A DNA stretch of 64,000 nucleotides from contig JAEXRW010000040.1 of NCBI GenBank assembly GCA_023454175.1, positions 1 through 64,000 of the forward strand, written 5' to 3'. Below the pieces are notes generated by a model. The model searched no databases. It was not told the DNA's origin and saw only the letters and a list, made by a program, of their open reading frames with translations. The translations under genes were made by a program, and so were the position numbers. Position 1 is the first letter of the stretch. Every line of letters starts with the position of its first letter. Shown here piece after piece: positions 16,901 through 25,416 of this stretch. The DNA is from Bacillota bacterium. GTDB taxonomy: Bacteria > Bacillota > Clostridia > Christensenellales > JAEXRW01.

Positions 16901-19900
16901 GGCTACGGGGATGTTGTTGACGCCCGTTTCCCCGGTATCCTGTATGCCGTTCCCGTTTCCGTCATGCCATACGAAATCCCCGATGATCCCCTTGTGGATG
17001 CCGGCGTCCCAGGAGGTATCGTTGGCATTCGGCCCCAGGTAGGATGTGACCGCCGTATAGCCCGTGCTGGTGTCCGCGTCGCTGTCCGTCGTATCCGCCG
17101 TCGCGTCCGCCGGGGAGAATACATAGTTGGCGGGCAGCGTGAAGAGCAGGTAGTACCGGCCCAGTTCCAGGCTTGTGAAGGTGTAGATCCCGCTCGCGTT
17201 CGTCTGCTTTGTCCCCACCAGCGTATCGTCGCCGGTCAGGGCGGTATTGTCCGCGCCCGCGTTGTAGCAGGTCACGGTTACGTTGGCCACGCCCGTCTCC
17301 CCGCCATCCTGTATGCCGTTGGCGTTGATGTCCTTCCATACCCGGTCGCCGAGCCTGGGCAGACGGTACATCCCCGCGTCCCGCGTCATGTCCCATTCCC
17401 CCGCGTCCTGCGTGAAAACGGCTGAAACGCCTGTGGCGTCCGTGTCGCTGTCCTTGGTGTCATCCGCTCCCTGGTCCTGCAGGGCAAACCTGTATTCCAA
17501 TGGCAGTGTTGCGGTGACGGTTATGTAATAATCTCCCGCATCCAGCTCGGTGAAAAGGTAGTTTCCCGAGCTGTTCGTCGTGGTCGTGCCCACCGTCGTG
17601 TCGTCCCCGGTATATGGCGTTGTGTCCGGCCCTACGCCATGCAGGACCACGGTGGCGCCCGGGATATTGGCCTCCCCGTTGTCCTGGATGCCGTTGTTGC
17701 TGTTGTCGTTCCATACGCGGTCCCCCACCCGGCCCTTGTGCATGCCGCAGTCCCAGCTTATATCGTCCTCGCCCGACTGCAGGGTGGTCGTGATGGTCCA
17801 GCCCGTGGCATCCGCATCGCTGTCCGTCCCGTCGTTTCCGCCTGCGTCCTGTGGAGACATTGCATAGTTTGCCGGGAGCGTAAAGTGTACCTTGTAGTCG
17901 CCCGGTGCCAGGTTGTCAAAGGTATAGATTCCGGAGCTGTTCGTCGTCTTATCCGTTACCGGATTCCCGTCCGCGTCGGTCACAGGGTCGCCCGAGGCGT
18001 CCGCCAGGGAGACCGTTACACCCTGGATGTTGGGTTCACCGCCGTCCTGTATTCCGTCCGCATCCTGGTCGTTCCATACCCGGTCGCCGATGCTGGCGGG
18101 TATGTAAAGGCCCGCGTCCATGTCCATGTTATCGCTGGACAGCGTGATGGTCCTTGTTTCTCCCGTATAGAAGCTCCCTGCATGCGAAGCACCGGTGTCC
18201 AGGTCCGAATCTGCAGCGTCGTTGGAGCCGCCCCCCGTCCGGTAGACCGTTGCGCGGTAGCTGTCGGGGTATGTAAATGTCATGAAATAGTTCCCGCTCG
18301 GCAGGTCGGGGAAAAGGTACCATCCGGCTCCCTGTCCCGCCTCGTCGAAATGGTCGCCTGTCCGTGTATAGGCGAGGGGTTCGTCCGTATCCGGGTCGGC
18401 CCCGCCGTTGAATAGCTTGATGAGCACGCCATTGATGCCCGGCTCCCCCGTATCCTGGATGCCGTTGCGGTTTTTGTCCTCCCATACACGGTTGCCCAGG
18501 TTCAGCGGCTCCTCGTTGTGGATCTCGAATCCCACCTTCTGCGGTTCGGAGGGCAGGAATGGCTGGTCGATCTCCGCTTCGTCGGCATAGTCTTCGTATG
18601 TGGCACCGTAGCCAAAGCTGTTCCAGGCCACCAGCCCCGGCGTCGTGCCGTAGGGCGCGCGCATGGGCCATTCAAAGGTGACCGAGTCGTTGGGCTGCAG
18701 TACCGTATCCCCCAGGTCTATTTTGATGGACCGCACCGTGGTGATGTCCGCCGGTGGTGTCTCCGTCCACCCGTCCCCGCCCGAGCCGTTGTTGTTGGCC
18801 GGGTCCGCCAGCTCCGTGCACGAGGGGTTCGCGTTGGTACTGTAATAGATTTTATAATCGTCCAGCAGTCCCGCGCCGGCCACGCACGTGATCTCGTTCA
18901 CCAGGTAGGGCCGCCACTGCGACTCCCTCGCGGTGGGATCCACCACGCCTGTGTCCCCGATGCGCGGTAGTTTGTCGATCAGCACGATGTTGGAGATGGG
19001 TCCGTTCGAGCCGCTGTTTCTCACCGTCAGCCGGTAGTCCGCCTTGCCGCCCGCCACGGTCTCCCCCAGGCCGGGGCTGGCGAGCGTATAATGGTGCCAC
19101 GCGCTGTCCAGTTCGCCCTTCACCCATTTCTGCGACTCCAGGCTCCCCTGGAATTTTACGAAGATGTCCCGGGTCGCCGGCACCATGATGTCGTCGGTGT
19201 GTCCGTCCCCGTCCAGGTCTTCTGTATCGGTGGTGCGCCCCGTATAGGGTTTGATGTTGTTGGTGATATCCGTTGTCAGGTAATAGGTGTTGCGCACGCT
19301 GCCCACCAGGGTCTGGTCCTTGATGCGTGCCGAGAATTTGATATCGTAATACTGCCCCGGTTCCAGTGTCACGGGGTCCATCGTGCTCCCGATACGCCAT
19401 ACGTAGACCGGCCTCCCCGCGCTGTCCGTTTTGGTGGAGGTCATCGCGCCCGGGGTGAAATTCGTCCCCGTCGGCGCGGGCAGTCCGCTGCTCCCCGTCA
19501 CGCTGATGAACTGCGGGTCTTCCAGCTGCACCGGCAGCGCCTCGATGGCGATGGGGTTCGTCAGGTTCCCTGTGGCGTAGTCGTGGTTCTTCACGCGCAG
19601 CGTGTAGGTCACGCGCGTCCCGTAGTAATACGTGGCTGCGTCCGCGCTCTTGGAGGGGTTCAGCCAGGGGATGGCGTTGATGATATCAAAATGCGCGCTG
19701 GCGTTGATCACATGCTCCGATCCGCCGTAGCTCCAGTGCAGGTACGCGTAGTTCGTTACCGTATGGGGCAGCGGGTCGGGGCTGGGGTCCAGCACCGTTC
19801 CCCGTATCTCCATGGACTGGTAGGGTGCGAAGCCCACCGGCACGTGCGTCGTCCCGTCCCCGAAGTCCCATTTCAGGTTTGTGATGGTGTCGCCGGGGGT

Positions 19901-21118
19901 GAGCCCCAGGTCCGCCACATACAGCGTGGTGTTCGTGTTGCCCGTGGTCAGGGGGCTCCCCCAGGGCGTCCATTCCGTGTCCATGGGATCGGTCTTGTAG
20001 GATATTTGCAGGGGCACTTCGTCGTTGTAGCGCCCCGTGGTGATGCTCGTCAGGGTGATGTCGTGTGGCACGTCGTCTTCCACGGCGAAAAGGTCCAGCG
20101 GTACGTTGCCCGTGTTGGCCGCGTTGTTGATGTAGAATATCGCCGTCTGGCCGATGGAGTATTCGTCGTCGTTCTGGCGGTTGCTCTTGGAAAAGCTGGC
20201 CGACGCCTGCGGGGCTGGAGTAGAGAAGCCGTGCGTGTATTCCGCATCCTTGGGGATGTCCGTGGTATCCCCGTATAGTTGCGCCGTGACGTCCGCGTGG
20301 TTGGTCACGGTATCCGATACGTCGAAGTCTGTGGATGAATAGCGCACCGTCACAAACCGGTCGGCAGTGGCGCCCACGTTCAGGTTGGCTATCTCGTCCC
20401 ACGTCACCTTGTTGGTGTCGGGGTCGTAGGTGCCCGCCGGGCTGGAGGATACGTACTGTGCGCCCGTGGGCAGCGTGTCGGTTACGATGATATTGTGCAG
20501 GTTCAGTCCGCCGGATGAGTTTCCTGTGACTCTCACCCGATATGTCACGTTGGAGTCCAGCACCGGCACGACCGAGCCGGAAGGGAATGTTTTGGTCTTG
20601 GAAACGTTCCAGTCTTCGGGCTTTACGTGCGCCGTGACCGTAACGTGGTTGCTTTCCACCGCAGGGGAGTTGTCCCCGTCGATGGTGGCGTAATTGGTCG
20701 CCGTGGTGCCGTCCAGCGTCACCCCGTCCTTGAATTTGGCGCTGATTTTCAATATCCCTGTCACGCCCGCCGGCAGCGGGTCTATGAAGGTAAACGTCAC
20801 CGTCCGCGTGTCCGCGTCGTAGGCGGCGTTTTGGATGTGGATGGAGGTGTCCAGCCCCACGTAGTCCAGTTCGGGCGGCAGCACGTCCGTGATCACCACA
20901 TTGCGCGCATCCGTCGTGACGCTCGGGTTGGCGTATTTCAGCGTATATACAAAGTTCTGGCCCGGCGCCACGTTCGTCAGGTTCACCGTCTTTTGGATCT
21001 GCAGCGTGATGTCGTCTGCGGCAAAAGCGGTCATGAGCGGTGCCGTAAGGGAGAATTGCAATACCATGCACAGGGAAATGAAAAATACCAGGGCCTTCCT
21101 TCCGAACGTCCTTTTCAT
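13976..21118 (-). CDS. Giant surface protein with DUF11-like domains and twelve SdrD B-like repeats
   Basis: A 2380-residue secreted protein. It starts with a signal peptide (cleavage near AFA-AD, residue 33), followed by about 840 residues of DUF11/isopeptide-type beta domains (TVNLTNVAPGQNFVYTLKYA and similar). From about residue 870 there are twelve SdrD B-like domains, each about 115-130 residues and opening with the pattern LGDxVWxDxNxNGIQDxGExGI, where the Asp/Asn residues form the calcium site seen in staphylococcal Sdr proteins. The C terminus has one membrane helix (about 2340-2365) and a basic tail RMRRTRKTETDS. No LPXTG precedes the helix; the sequence there is TADPSYDYIV, so it is either held by the helix or recognised by an unusual sortase. 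The role is probably adhesion or an outer surface layer. GGGGGT precedes the ATG. Confidence 0.93.
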   Translation of the reverse strand: MKRTFGRKALVFFISLCMVLQFSLTAPLMTAFAADDITLQIQKTVNLTNVAPGQNFVYTLKYANPSVTTDARNVVITDVLPPELDYVGLDTSIHIQNAAYDADTRTVTFTFIDPLPAGVTGILKISAKFKDGVTLDGTTATNYATIDGDNSPAVESNHVTVTAHVKPEDWNVSKTKTFPSGSVVPVLDSNVTYRVRVTGNSSGGLNLHNIIVTDTLPTGAQYVSSSPAGTYDPDTNKVTWDEIANLNVGATADRFVTVRYSSTDFDVSDTVTNHADVTAQLYGDTTDIPKDAEYTHGFSTPAPQASASFSKSNRQNDDEYSIGQTAIFYINNAANTGNVPLDLFAVEDDVPHDITLTSITTGRYNDEVPLQISYKTDPMDTEWTPWGSPLTTGNTNTTLYVADLGLTPGDTITNLKWDFGDGTTHVPVGFAPYQSMEIRGTVLDPSPDPLPHTVTNYAYLHWSYGGSEHVINASAHFDIINAIPWLNPSKSADAATYYYGTRVTYTLRVKNHDYATGNLTNPIAIEALPVQLEDPQFISVTGSSGLPAPTGTNFTPGAMTSTKTDSAGRPVYVWRIGSTMDPVTLEPGQYYDIKFSARIKDQTLVGSVRNTYYLTTDITNNIKPYTGRTTDTEDLDGDGHTDDIMVPATRDIFVKFQGSLESQKWVKGELDSAWHHYTLASPGLGETVAGGKADYRLTVRNSGSNGPISNIVLIDKLPRIGDTGVVDPTARESQWRPYLVNEITCVAGAGLLDDYKIYYSTNANPSCTELADPANNNGSGGDGWTETPPADITTVRSIKIDLGDTVLQPNDSVTFEWPMRAPYGTTPGLVAWNSFGYGATYEDYADEAEIDQPFLPSEPQKVGFEIHNEEPLNLGNRVWEDKNRNGIQDTGEPGINGVLIKLFNGGADPDTDEPLAYTRTGDHFDEAGQGAGWYLFPDLPSGNYFMTFTYPDSYRATVYRTGGGSNDAADSDLDTGASHAGSFYTGETRTITLSSDNMDMDAGLYIPASIGDRVWNDQDADGIQDGGEPNIQGVTVSLADASGDPVTDADGNPVTDKTTNSSGIYTFDNLAPGDYKVHFTLPANYAMSPQDAGGNDGTDSDADATGWTITTTLQSGEDDISWDCGMHKGRVGDRVWNDNSNNGIQDNGEANIPGATVVLHGVGPDTTPYTGDDTTVGTTTTNSSGNYLFTELDAGDYYITVTATLPLEYRFALQDQGADDTKDSDTDATGVSAVFTQDAGEWDMTRDAGMYRLPRLGDRVWKDINANGIQDGGETGVANVTVTCYNAGADNTALTGDDTLVGTKQTNASGIYTFTSLELGRYYLLFTLPANYVFSPADATADTTDSDADTSTGYTAVTSYLGPNANDTSWDAGIHKGIIGDFVWHDGNGNGIQDTGETGVNNIPVALYLNGNPTPLRTTNTNASGSYQFTDLDAGNYSVKMTLGAGYDTFTSADAGGDDAKDSDVDATGASATFTQDAGEIDLTRDAGMYKQPSIGNFVWNDMDADGVQDTGETGVSGVTVTLYNVGEDGTPHTGDDTTAGTATTNASGAYLFDHLTPGSYYIGFTLPTGYAFSPANATADTTDSDADTSTGYTAATSLAYDEYDDTWDAGIHKAALGDYVWYDINANGIQDTGEAGINGVTVELHAAPGGGLIASTTTATGGPSSATGYYEFLDLPAGQYTITVIKPSGDDLFTLRNAGDDAKDSDVNSSGVTGTITLAAGQRDWTNDAGIYMMASYGDFVWNDLNADGIQDTGEGGIPGVAVTLYSAGPDGTALTGDDTTAGTDTTDAGGYYSFDHLMAGTYYAKFTLPAGYAFSTQDAGGNDARDSDANTSTGYTANTTLSPEETELTWDAGMHRAALGDYIWHDANGNGIQDAGETGINDVTVELRAAGDDSLVASTTTITGGPSSTAGYYAFIDVDAGQYFISVSKPAGYDAFTARDAGSDNAKDSDVNSSGRTGTITLAAGQRDWTWDAGVYHYASLGDFVWHDDNLDGLQDADEAGVPNITVRLYSETVSYGAHKLGASSPLATTTTDTDGKYLFPNLAPGNYSVHFALPVNGAYTTLQDAGTNDATDSDANTSTGKTAAFALASGQNDLTRDAGIYYYASLGDTVWDDFNINGIQDAGEAGIPGVTVKLLSSAGVQLRTATTDAGGHYSFTQLTPGDYSVQVTKPAAYAGFTPKDAGSDDALDSDMDTTTGKSVLTSLATGQSDMTWDAGLYKLAALGSRIWIDTDKDGIQDKKEKGVKGVTVLLYDSEGNLVGTTVTDAKGDYMFTGLMPGDYRVKFILPPGYVFTITGTDPASGTDSNADVNGDTTPVDLVSGDNNVTIDAGVYKGSGGATADPSYDYIVIGSILLIFAGLLIALTLHRMRRTRKTETDS

Positions 21119-21264
21119 GAGTGTTACCCCCGCATCCCATAGATAATTTCATCATATACTTTATATTTCCATTTCTCAACAAAAACCTTGTTAATTATAC
21201 ATGGTGTTTTATAGATATAAAAAGCGCGGCCCGGCGTTCAGAGTGGGGAAACAATCATTACAAA

Positions 21265-21292
21265 ACAAAAAGAGCGGTGTTTTGCCGCTCTT
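21265..21292 (-). terminator. Terminator of the MacAB-like operon
   Basis: AAGAGCGG pairs with CCGCTCTT around a 7-nt loop and is followed on the minus strand by TTTTGTTTTG. Confidence 0.85.
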
Positions 21293-21339
21293 AAGCTGTA
21301 TAGGACCCAGCAGGTCTATATATTCCCCCCCGCAGGGTT

Positions 21340-21374
21340 AATTGTCAATTGTTAATTGTCAATTTTCAATTGAA
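21340..21374. repeat. Heptamer array running into the ABC ATPase 3' end
   Basis: Units AATTGTC, AATTGTT, AATTGTC, AATTTTC, AATTGAA follow the word CCCCCCGCAGGGTTA. The stop codon (21359-21361) and the final codons of the ATPase are made by the array. Confidence 0.75.
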
Positions 21375-22042
21375 AAGACCCTTCCGTCCCGTACGTGCAC
21401 CACGCGTCCCGCCTGCCTGGCGATATTGGGGTCGTGCGTGATCAGCACGATGGTTGTCCCGGAGTTGTTTAGCTCCTGCAATAATTTCAGCAGTTCCAGC
21501 CCCGTCGCCTGGTCCAGCGCGCCCGTCGGTTCGTCCGCCAGGATCAGCCCCGCGTCCCCCGCCAGCGCCCGCGCGATGGCCACGCGCTGCTGCTGCCCGC
21601 CCGAGAGCTTGGTGGGGATGTAGTCCACCCGGTCCTCCAGCCCCATTTTGACGAGCAGTTCCTGCGCCTTCTCCACCGCGTCCTTCTTTGTTTCCCCGCG
21701 CAGGATCAAGGGCAGGGCCACGTTGTACAGCGCGGTGTATTTGGGGATCAGGTTAAATTTCTGGAAGACGAAGCCCAGCAGCCGGTTGCGGATGTCCGAG
21801 CATTCGTTGTCGTCCTTGCCCAGCACGTCCTCCCCGTCCAGCAGATAGGTCCCGCTGTCGGGCGTGTCGATCAGGCCGATGAGGTTCATCAGCGTCGTCT
21901 TGCCCGAGCCTGAGGGCCCCTGCACCGCCACGAATTCCCCTTTTTCCACCCGGAAGTCCACGTCGGACAGCACCTGCACCCGCGCGTCGCCCTCGCCGTA
22001 AGACTTGCAGATCCCCTTCATGTCGATCGCCGCTTCAGCCAT
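21359..22042 (-). CDS. ABC transporter ATP-binding protein, MacB/LolD type
   Basis: A 227-residue cytoplasmic ATPase of an export system. It has Walker A GPSGSGKTTL (about residue 40), the Q-loop in FVFQKFNLIP, the signature LSGGQQQRVAIARAL, Walker B LILADEPTGALD and the switch LITHD. This set is typical of the MacB/LolD group, which drives mechanotransmission rather than classic transport. It is the last gene of a four-gene operon, starting 2 bases after the lipoprotein stop. Its last residues (FSIEN) come from a repeat array, so the true ancestral C terminus may have been replaced. Confidence 0.93.
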   Translation of the reverse strand: MAEAAIDMKGICKSYGEGDARVQVLSDVDFRVEKGEFVAVQGPSGSGKTTLMNLIGLIDTPDSGTYLLDGEDVLGKDDNECSDIRNRLLGFVFQKFNLIPKYTALYNVALPLILRGETKKDAVEKAQELLVKMGLEDRVDYIPTKLSGGQQQRVAIARALAGDAGLILADEPTGALDQATGLELLKLLQELNNSGTTIVLITHDPNIARQAGRVVHVRDGRVFSIEN

Positions 22043-22044
22043 GG

Positions 22045-22809
22045 TTAATTTCCTCCCCGGTTGCCGCCCGGCCCGCCCTGGCCTCCGGGGAAGTCGCCGC
22101 CCGGGAAACCGCCCGGGAAGAATCCGCCGTTGTTGCCGTTGCCGGATGTGGACTGGATGCTCACCCGTGCGATGGCCGTATTGTCCTTTTGGGAGTACCA
22201 GATGGAGAGGATGTCCCCGACCTTGATGTCCTTGAAGTCCATCTGCACGGTCTGCACCGATGCACGCGGCATGTTCCCGCCCTGGGTTCCTCTGTTGTTC
22301 CCGCCGTTGTTCCCGGCATTGTTGCCACCGGTATTGTTGCCGTTTGTCCCCGTCGTAGAACGCTGAACGGTCGTGATAGGCACGCCCGGCGGGATCACGA
22401 TGGTTTTCTCCTCACCCGTGAAGTTCATGCCAAATCCCCGCCTGCCTCCCTGGCTGCCGCTTGGGGCAGGGCTTTGGCCGGGCGCCAAACTTGCCACAGG
22501 ATTCTGCGAGCTGTCGCCGGGAGACGGTGTCTGCCGGGGTTCGCCGCTGGGCCTCGGGGAGCGCTGCCACCCGCTGGGCCGCGGCGAGCGCTGGCCCGGG
22601 CTGAAGGAGGGTATATTCGGGAGTTCGATTACCTTGATGGTCACCTCGTTGCCTGCGATGGCGGTCACCTGTCCCATCATGTCGGGCCGCTGGTATCCCT
22701 GCCCGTTGGGGTTGTTTGCGTTGGCGTTGTTCGCGCTGCAGGATGCCAGCGTCAGCATGGAGACAGCTGCGATTACTGTTGCGATAATGGGTATGATCCG
22801 CTTTTTCAT
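22045..22809 (-). CDS. Pro/Gly/Asn-rich lipoprotein in the MacAB-like operon
   Basis: A 254-residue exported lipoprotein (lipobox LASC at about residue 24). A short conserved-looking beta segment follows (MGQVTAIAGNEVTIKVIELP, about 45-65), then a low-complexity linker with repeated SPRPSG and PSPG, a second structured part (EKTIVIPPGVPI), an asparagine/glycine run, a third block (VQMDFKDIKVGDILSIWYS) and a glycine-rich tail (GGFFPGGFPGGDFPGG). The structured fragments resemble a small OB/beta-barrel domain broken by linkers. It lies between permease and ATPase in a macrolide-exporter-like operon, so a role as an accessory subunit is inferred. Confidence 0.8.
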   Translation of the reverse strand: MKKRIIPIIATVIAAVSMLTLASCSANNANANNPNGQGYQRPDMMGQVTAIAGNEVTIKVIELPNIPSFSPGQRSPRPSGWQRSPRPSGEPRQTPSPGDSSQNPVASLAPGQSPAPSGSQGGRRGFGMNFTGEEKTIVIPPGVPITTVQRSTTGTNGNNTGGNNAGNNGGNNRGTQGGNMPRASVQTVQMDFKDIKVGDILSIWYSQKDNTAIARVSIQSTSGNGNNGGFFPGGFPGGDFPGGQGGPGGNRGGN

Positions 22810-22844
22810 CTATGTTCAGCTCCGTTTCGGCGCGCGCACGCGCT

Positions 22845-24041
22845 TTATTCATAGTTCAGCGAGTCGATCGGTTTCAGCCGTGAAGCCTTCAGCGCCGGGT
22901 AATAGCCAAAGAACGTCCCCGTCGCCACCGAGAAGAGCAGTCCGAGGAGCACGCCCTCCACCGAAGGCAGCGCGCTGATGCCCAGCAGTCCCAGCAGAGG
23001 CATACCGGCCAACCCTACGATCGTGCCGATGACGCCCCCCGCCACACTGATCACGATAGCCTCCAGCAGAAACTCCAGCAGGATGTCCCGCCGCCTCGCC
23101 CCGATGCTTTTCAATATTCCGATCTCCCTGGTTCTTTCCTTGATGGAGACGAATAGTACGTTCATGATCCCGATGCCCCCCACGATCAGCACGATGGCCG
23201 CCACGGATATTAATAACGTGGACATCTGCCGCGCCGTCTCCTGCGCGCTCGAGAGCCTGCTTCCGGCGTCCGTGATGTTGTAGGCTTCGTTGTCGTTCAG
23301 GGTATCCCCCAGGAAGTCCTTCACATCCTCCATCGCCGCCGCCACCGAGTTCACGTCGTTGGCCTGCACCACGAAGGTCGCCTGCATCCTGCGCCCTAGG
23401 GTGTATTGCTGGGCCACCGCGTACGGGATAAATACGCCGTTGTCGATGCCTCCGCTCGCCATGCCCCCGCCCGTGTCCCCCACGCGCTGCAGCGTGCCCG
23501 CCACCGTGTACTTCCGGCCCGATATCGTCACGGTGCTGCCCACAGCCTGGGTGATGTCGTCCGGGAAAAGGGTGCTGGCCACCGTATAGCCCAGTACGGC
23601 CACCTTGTTCTTCTTCGTGCCGTCCTCATCCGTAAACTTTTCGCCGTTTTCGATGATGAGGTTCTGCATGTCGAAGTAGGATTCGCTGATGCCCCCGATC
23701 TGGGCGTTGGTCGTAGTCCCGGAGTACCCCACGCTGCCAAATGTATTGATGGTGGCGCCCACCGAATGGATGTTGCCCATCTCGGTCATCCGCATCGCCT
23801 GCTCCAGCGTCAGGTCCTTGCCCGTATAGCTCCTGTTTTTGGTGAGCATGATGGTCTCCACGCTCAGCCGCCTGTACTGGCTGGCCACCGCCGCCTCGCT
23901 GCCCTTGCCGATCCCCACCACCATGATGATGGTGAAAGCGCCGATGATGATGCCCAGGGATGTCAGGAATACGCGGGATTTGTTGGCCTTCAGGTTGAGC
24001 AGGATGGACCGGAATATCTCACTTAGCCGCACTTGACCCAC
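22845..24041 (-). CDS. ABC transporter permease, MacB/FtsX type
   Basis: A 398-residue membrane protein. One helix near the N terminus (about 20-42) is followed by a large extracellular domain of about 220 residues and three C-terminal helices, with the conserved block IGIMNVLFVSIKERTREIGILKSIGARRRDIL between helices 2 and 3. This is the MacB permease topology. The ATG overlaps the adaptor gene by 23 bases. In the family the pair works with a membrane-fusion adaptor to export antibiotics, peptides or lipoproteins; the cargo here is not known. Confidence 0.93.
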   Translation of the reverse strand: MGQVRLSEIFRSILLNLKANKSRVFLTSLGIIIGAFTIIMVVGIGKGSEAAVASQYRRLSVETIMLTKNRSYTGKDLTLEQAMRMTEMGNIHSVGATINTFGSVGYSGTTTNAQIGGISESYFDMQNLIIENGEKFTDEDGTKKNKVAVLGYTVASTLFPDDITQAVGSTVTISGRKYTVAGTLQRVGDTGGGMASGGIDNGVFIPYAVAQQYTLGRRMQATFVVQANDVNSVAAAMEDVKDFLGDTLNDNEAYNITDAGSRLSSAQETARQMSTLLISVAAIVLIVGGIGIMNVLFVSIKERTREIGILKSIGARRRDILLEFLLEAIVISVAGGVIGTIVGLAGMPLLGLLGISALPSVEGVLLGLLFSVATGTFFGYYPALKASRLKPIDSLNYE

Positions 24042-25416
24042 TCCTCACGATCACCGTTTCGCCCCGTTCCAATCCGGTACTGACCTCCACGTTTGTTCCG
24101 TCCGAGAGTCCCGTCTTGACCTGGCGCTTTTCGGTGGAGCCGTCTTCTTTCACCATATCCACGTACTGGATGCCGTCTTCCATGTATACCGCCCTGTAGT
24201 GGATGTACAGTACGTTCTGCACCTGCTTGGAGATGAAGTTGATGGTGCATGTCATCCCCTGCATGATCTTGCCGGCATTGTCGTTGCTGTCGAGCTTCGC
24301 CGTCACCGAGTAGGATACGAGGCCTGTATTGTCCACCTTGGGCACGCTTCTGATGTCCGCCACCTTGCCCGTGAATGCCGTGTCCCCCACGCCGTCAAAG
24401 GTGACGCTTACGAATTGGTCCAGCTGCACCTGGGCGATGTCCGTTTCGGATATGCTCGCTGTGATTTGTATGGTCCTCGCATCCGGGACGAATACGATGA
24501 ACCCGGTAGTTGCGTTCTGCCCTGAGGTGGTGGTCCCGGCAGCGGTGATGGCGTCCCCCACGGATTTTGTGATGTTCAGGATCGTGCCGTCCGCCGGCGC
24601 CGTCAGCTGGGACTTGCTCATGTTCGCCTGGGCGTCGGTCTGGTTCTTGGTGGCCGTGTCCACGTTCACCTGCGCGTTGTCCACAGAGACCGTGTTGCCC
24701 GATGTGATGCTGTAACGCTGCTTCTGGATGCTGTAGCTCGTATAGGCGCTGGATGTGCTCTTGTCTGCGCTGGATTTTACTTTGTTGTATTTGGTCTGCT
24801 CTGCGTCCATCGCATCCTTTGCATCGTCCATTGCCTTCTTCTTAACCGTATCGCCTGGGTCACCGGCTTCGTATTCAGTTTTGGCAGTGTTGTAAGCAGC
24901 TATGGCGGTGTCTAATATTGCCTTCTCGTCCGCTACCTTCTGGTCGTTCTGCGCCTTGGTGCTCACATACTGGTCATATGCCTGGTCCACCTGCTGCTTC
25001 GAGCTGAGCAGGTTCAGCGAGCGCTGCGCCTTTGCGTCCTTCAGGCTCAGCTTCGCCTTTGTCAGCGCGTCGTTGGCCTCGTCCAATTGGTCCTGCAGCT
25101 CGTCCGTGCTCACCTCGGCCAGCACGTCCCCGGCCTTTACCTTCTGCCCCGAGACTACGTTGATGGCTTTCACTGTGCCGCTCACCGAGAAATCCAGGTT
25201 TTGAACAGGTAATGCCGCCGTGCCGTCCGATGTGAATCCTAGCGTCAGGTCCCCCTGCCGTACCTGCGATTCCGTCGTTTTTGCGTTCGCCGCCTTCGTA
25301 CCTGCGTTTGTGGTCAAAAGCACCACCGTAACGGCGGCCGCCACCACGATGATGCCTGCTGCTATGATGACGTTCCTGACTTTTTTAGATATGCCTTTTT
25401 TCTTCTCCGCGGCCAT
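24019..25416 (-). CDS. Membrane-fusion adaptor (HlyD/MacA-like) of an ABC exporter
   Basis: A 465-residue protein anchored by one N-terminal helix (about 15-38). The layout is the usual hairpin: a lipoyl-like half motif (GTVKAINVVSGQKVKAGDVLAEV), a long coiled-coil of about 150 residues rich in Asp, Lys and Ala (DQLDEANDALTKAKLSLKDA), the second lipoyl half (LTAPADGTILNITKSVGDAI), then beta-barrel and membrane-proximal domains. It is the first gene of the operon and overlaps the permease by 23 bases. In Gram-positive cells such adaptors stay outside the membrane and work with FtsX-like permeases. Confidence 0.93.
   Translation of the reverse strand: MAAEKKKGISKKVRNVIIAAGIIVVAAAVTVVLLTTNAGTKAANAKTTESQVRQGDLTLGFTSDGTAALPVQNLDFSVSGTVKAINVVSGQKVKAGDVLAEVSTDELQDQLDEANDALTKAKLSLKDAKAQRSLNLLSSKQQVDQAYDQYVSTKAQNDQKVADEKAILDTAIAAYNTAKTEYEAGDPGDTVKKKAMDDAKDAMDAEQTKYNKVKSSADKSTSSAYTSYSIQKQRYSITSGNTVSVDNAQVNVDTATKNQTDAQANMSKSQLTAPADGTILNITKSVGDAITAAGTTTSGQNATTGFIVFVPDARTIQITASISETDIAQVQLDQFVSVTFDGVGDTAFTGKVADIRSVPKVDNTGLVSYSVTAKLDSNDNAGKIMQGMTCTINFISKQVQNVLYIHYRAVYMEDGIQYVDMVKEDGSTEKRQVKTGLSDGTNVEVSTGLERGETVIVRSGSSAAK

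Noticed and set aside
19686..21182. A 498-codon frame on the minus strand overlapping the giant gene start
   Set aside because: It is an out-of-frame shadow of the same gene, with Arg/His-rich composition and no domain.
21340..21374. Heptamer arrays as a CRISPR array
   Set aside because: The units are 7 bases with no spacers and no cas genes are in the window.
25020..25050. TTTGCGTCC word resembling a GEMM core
   Set aside because: It is inside the coding sequence of the adaptor, and the rest of the aptamer is absent.
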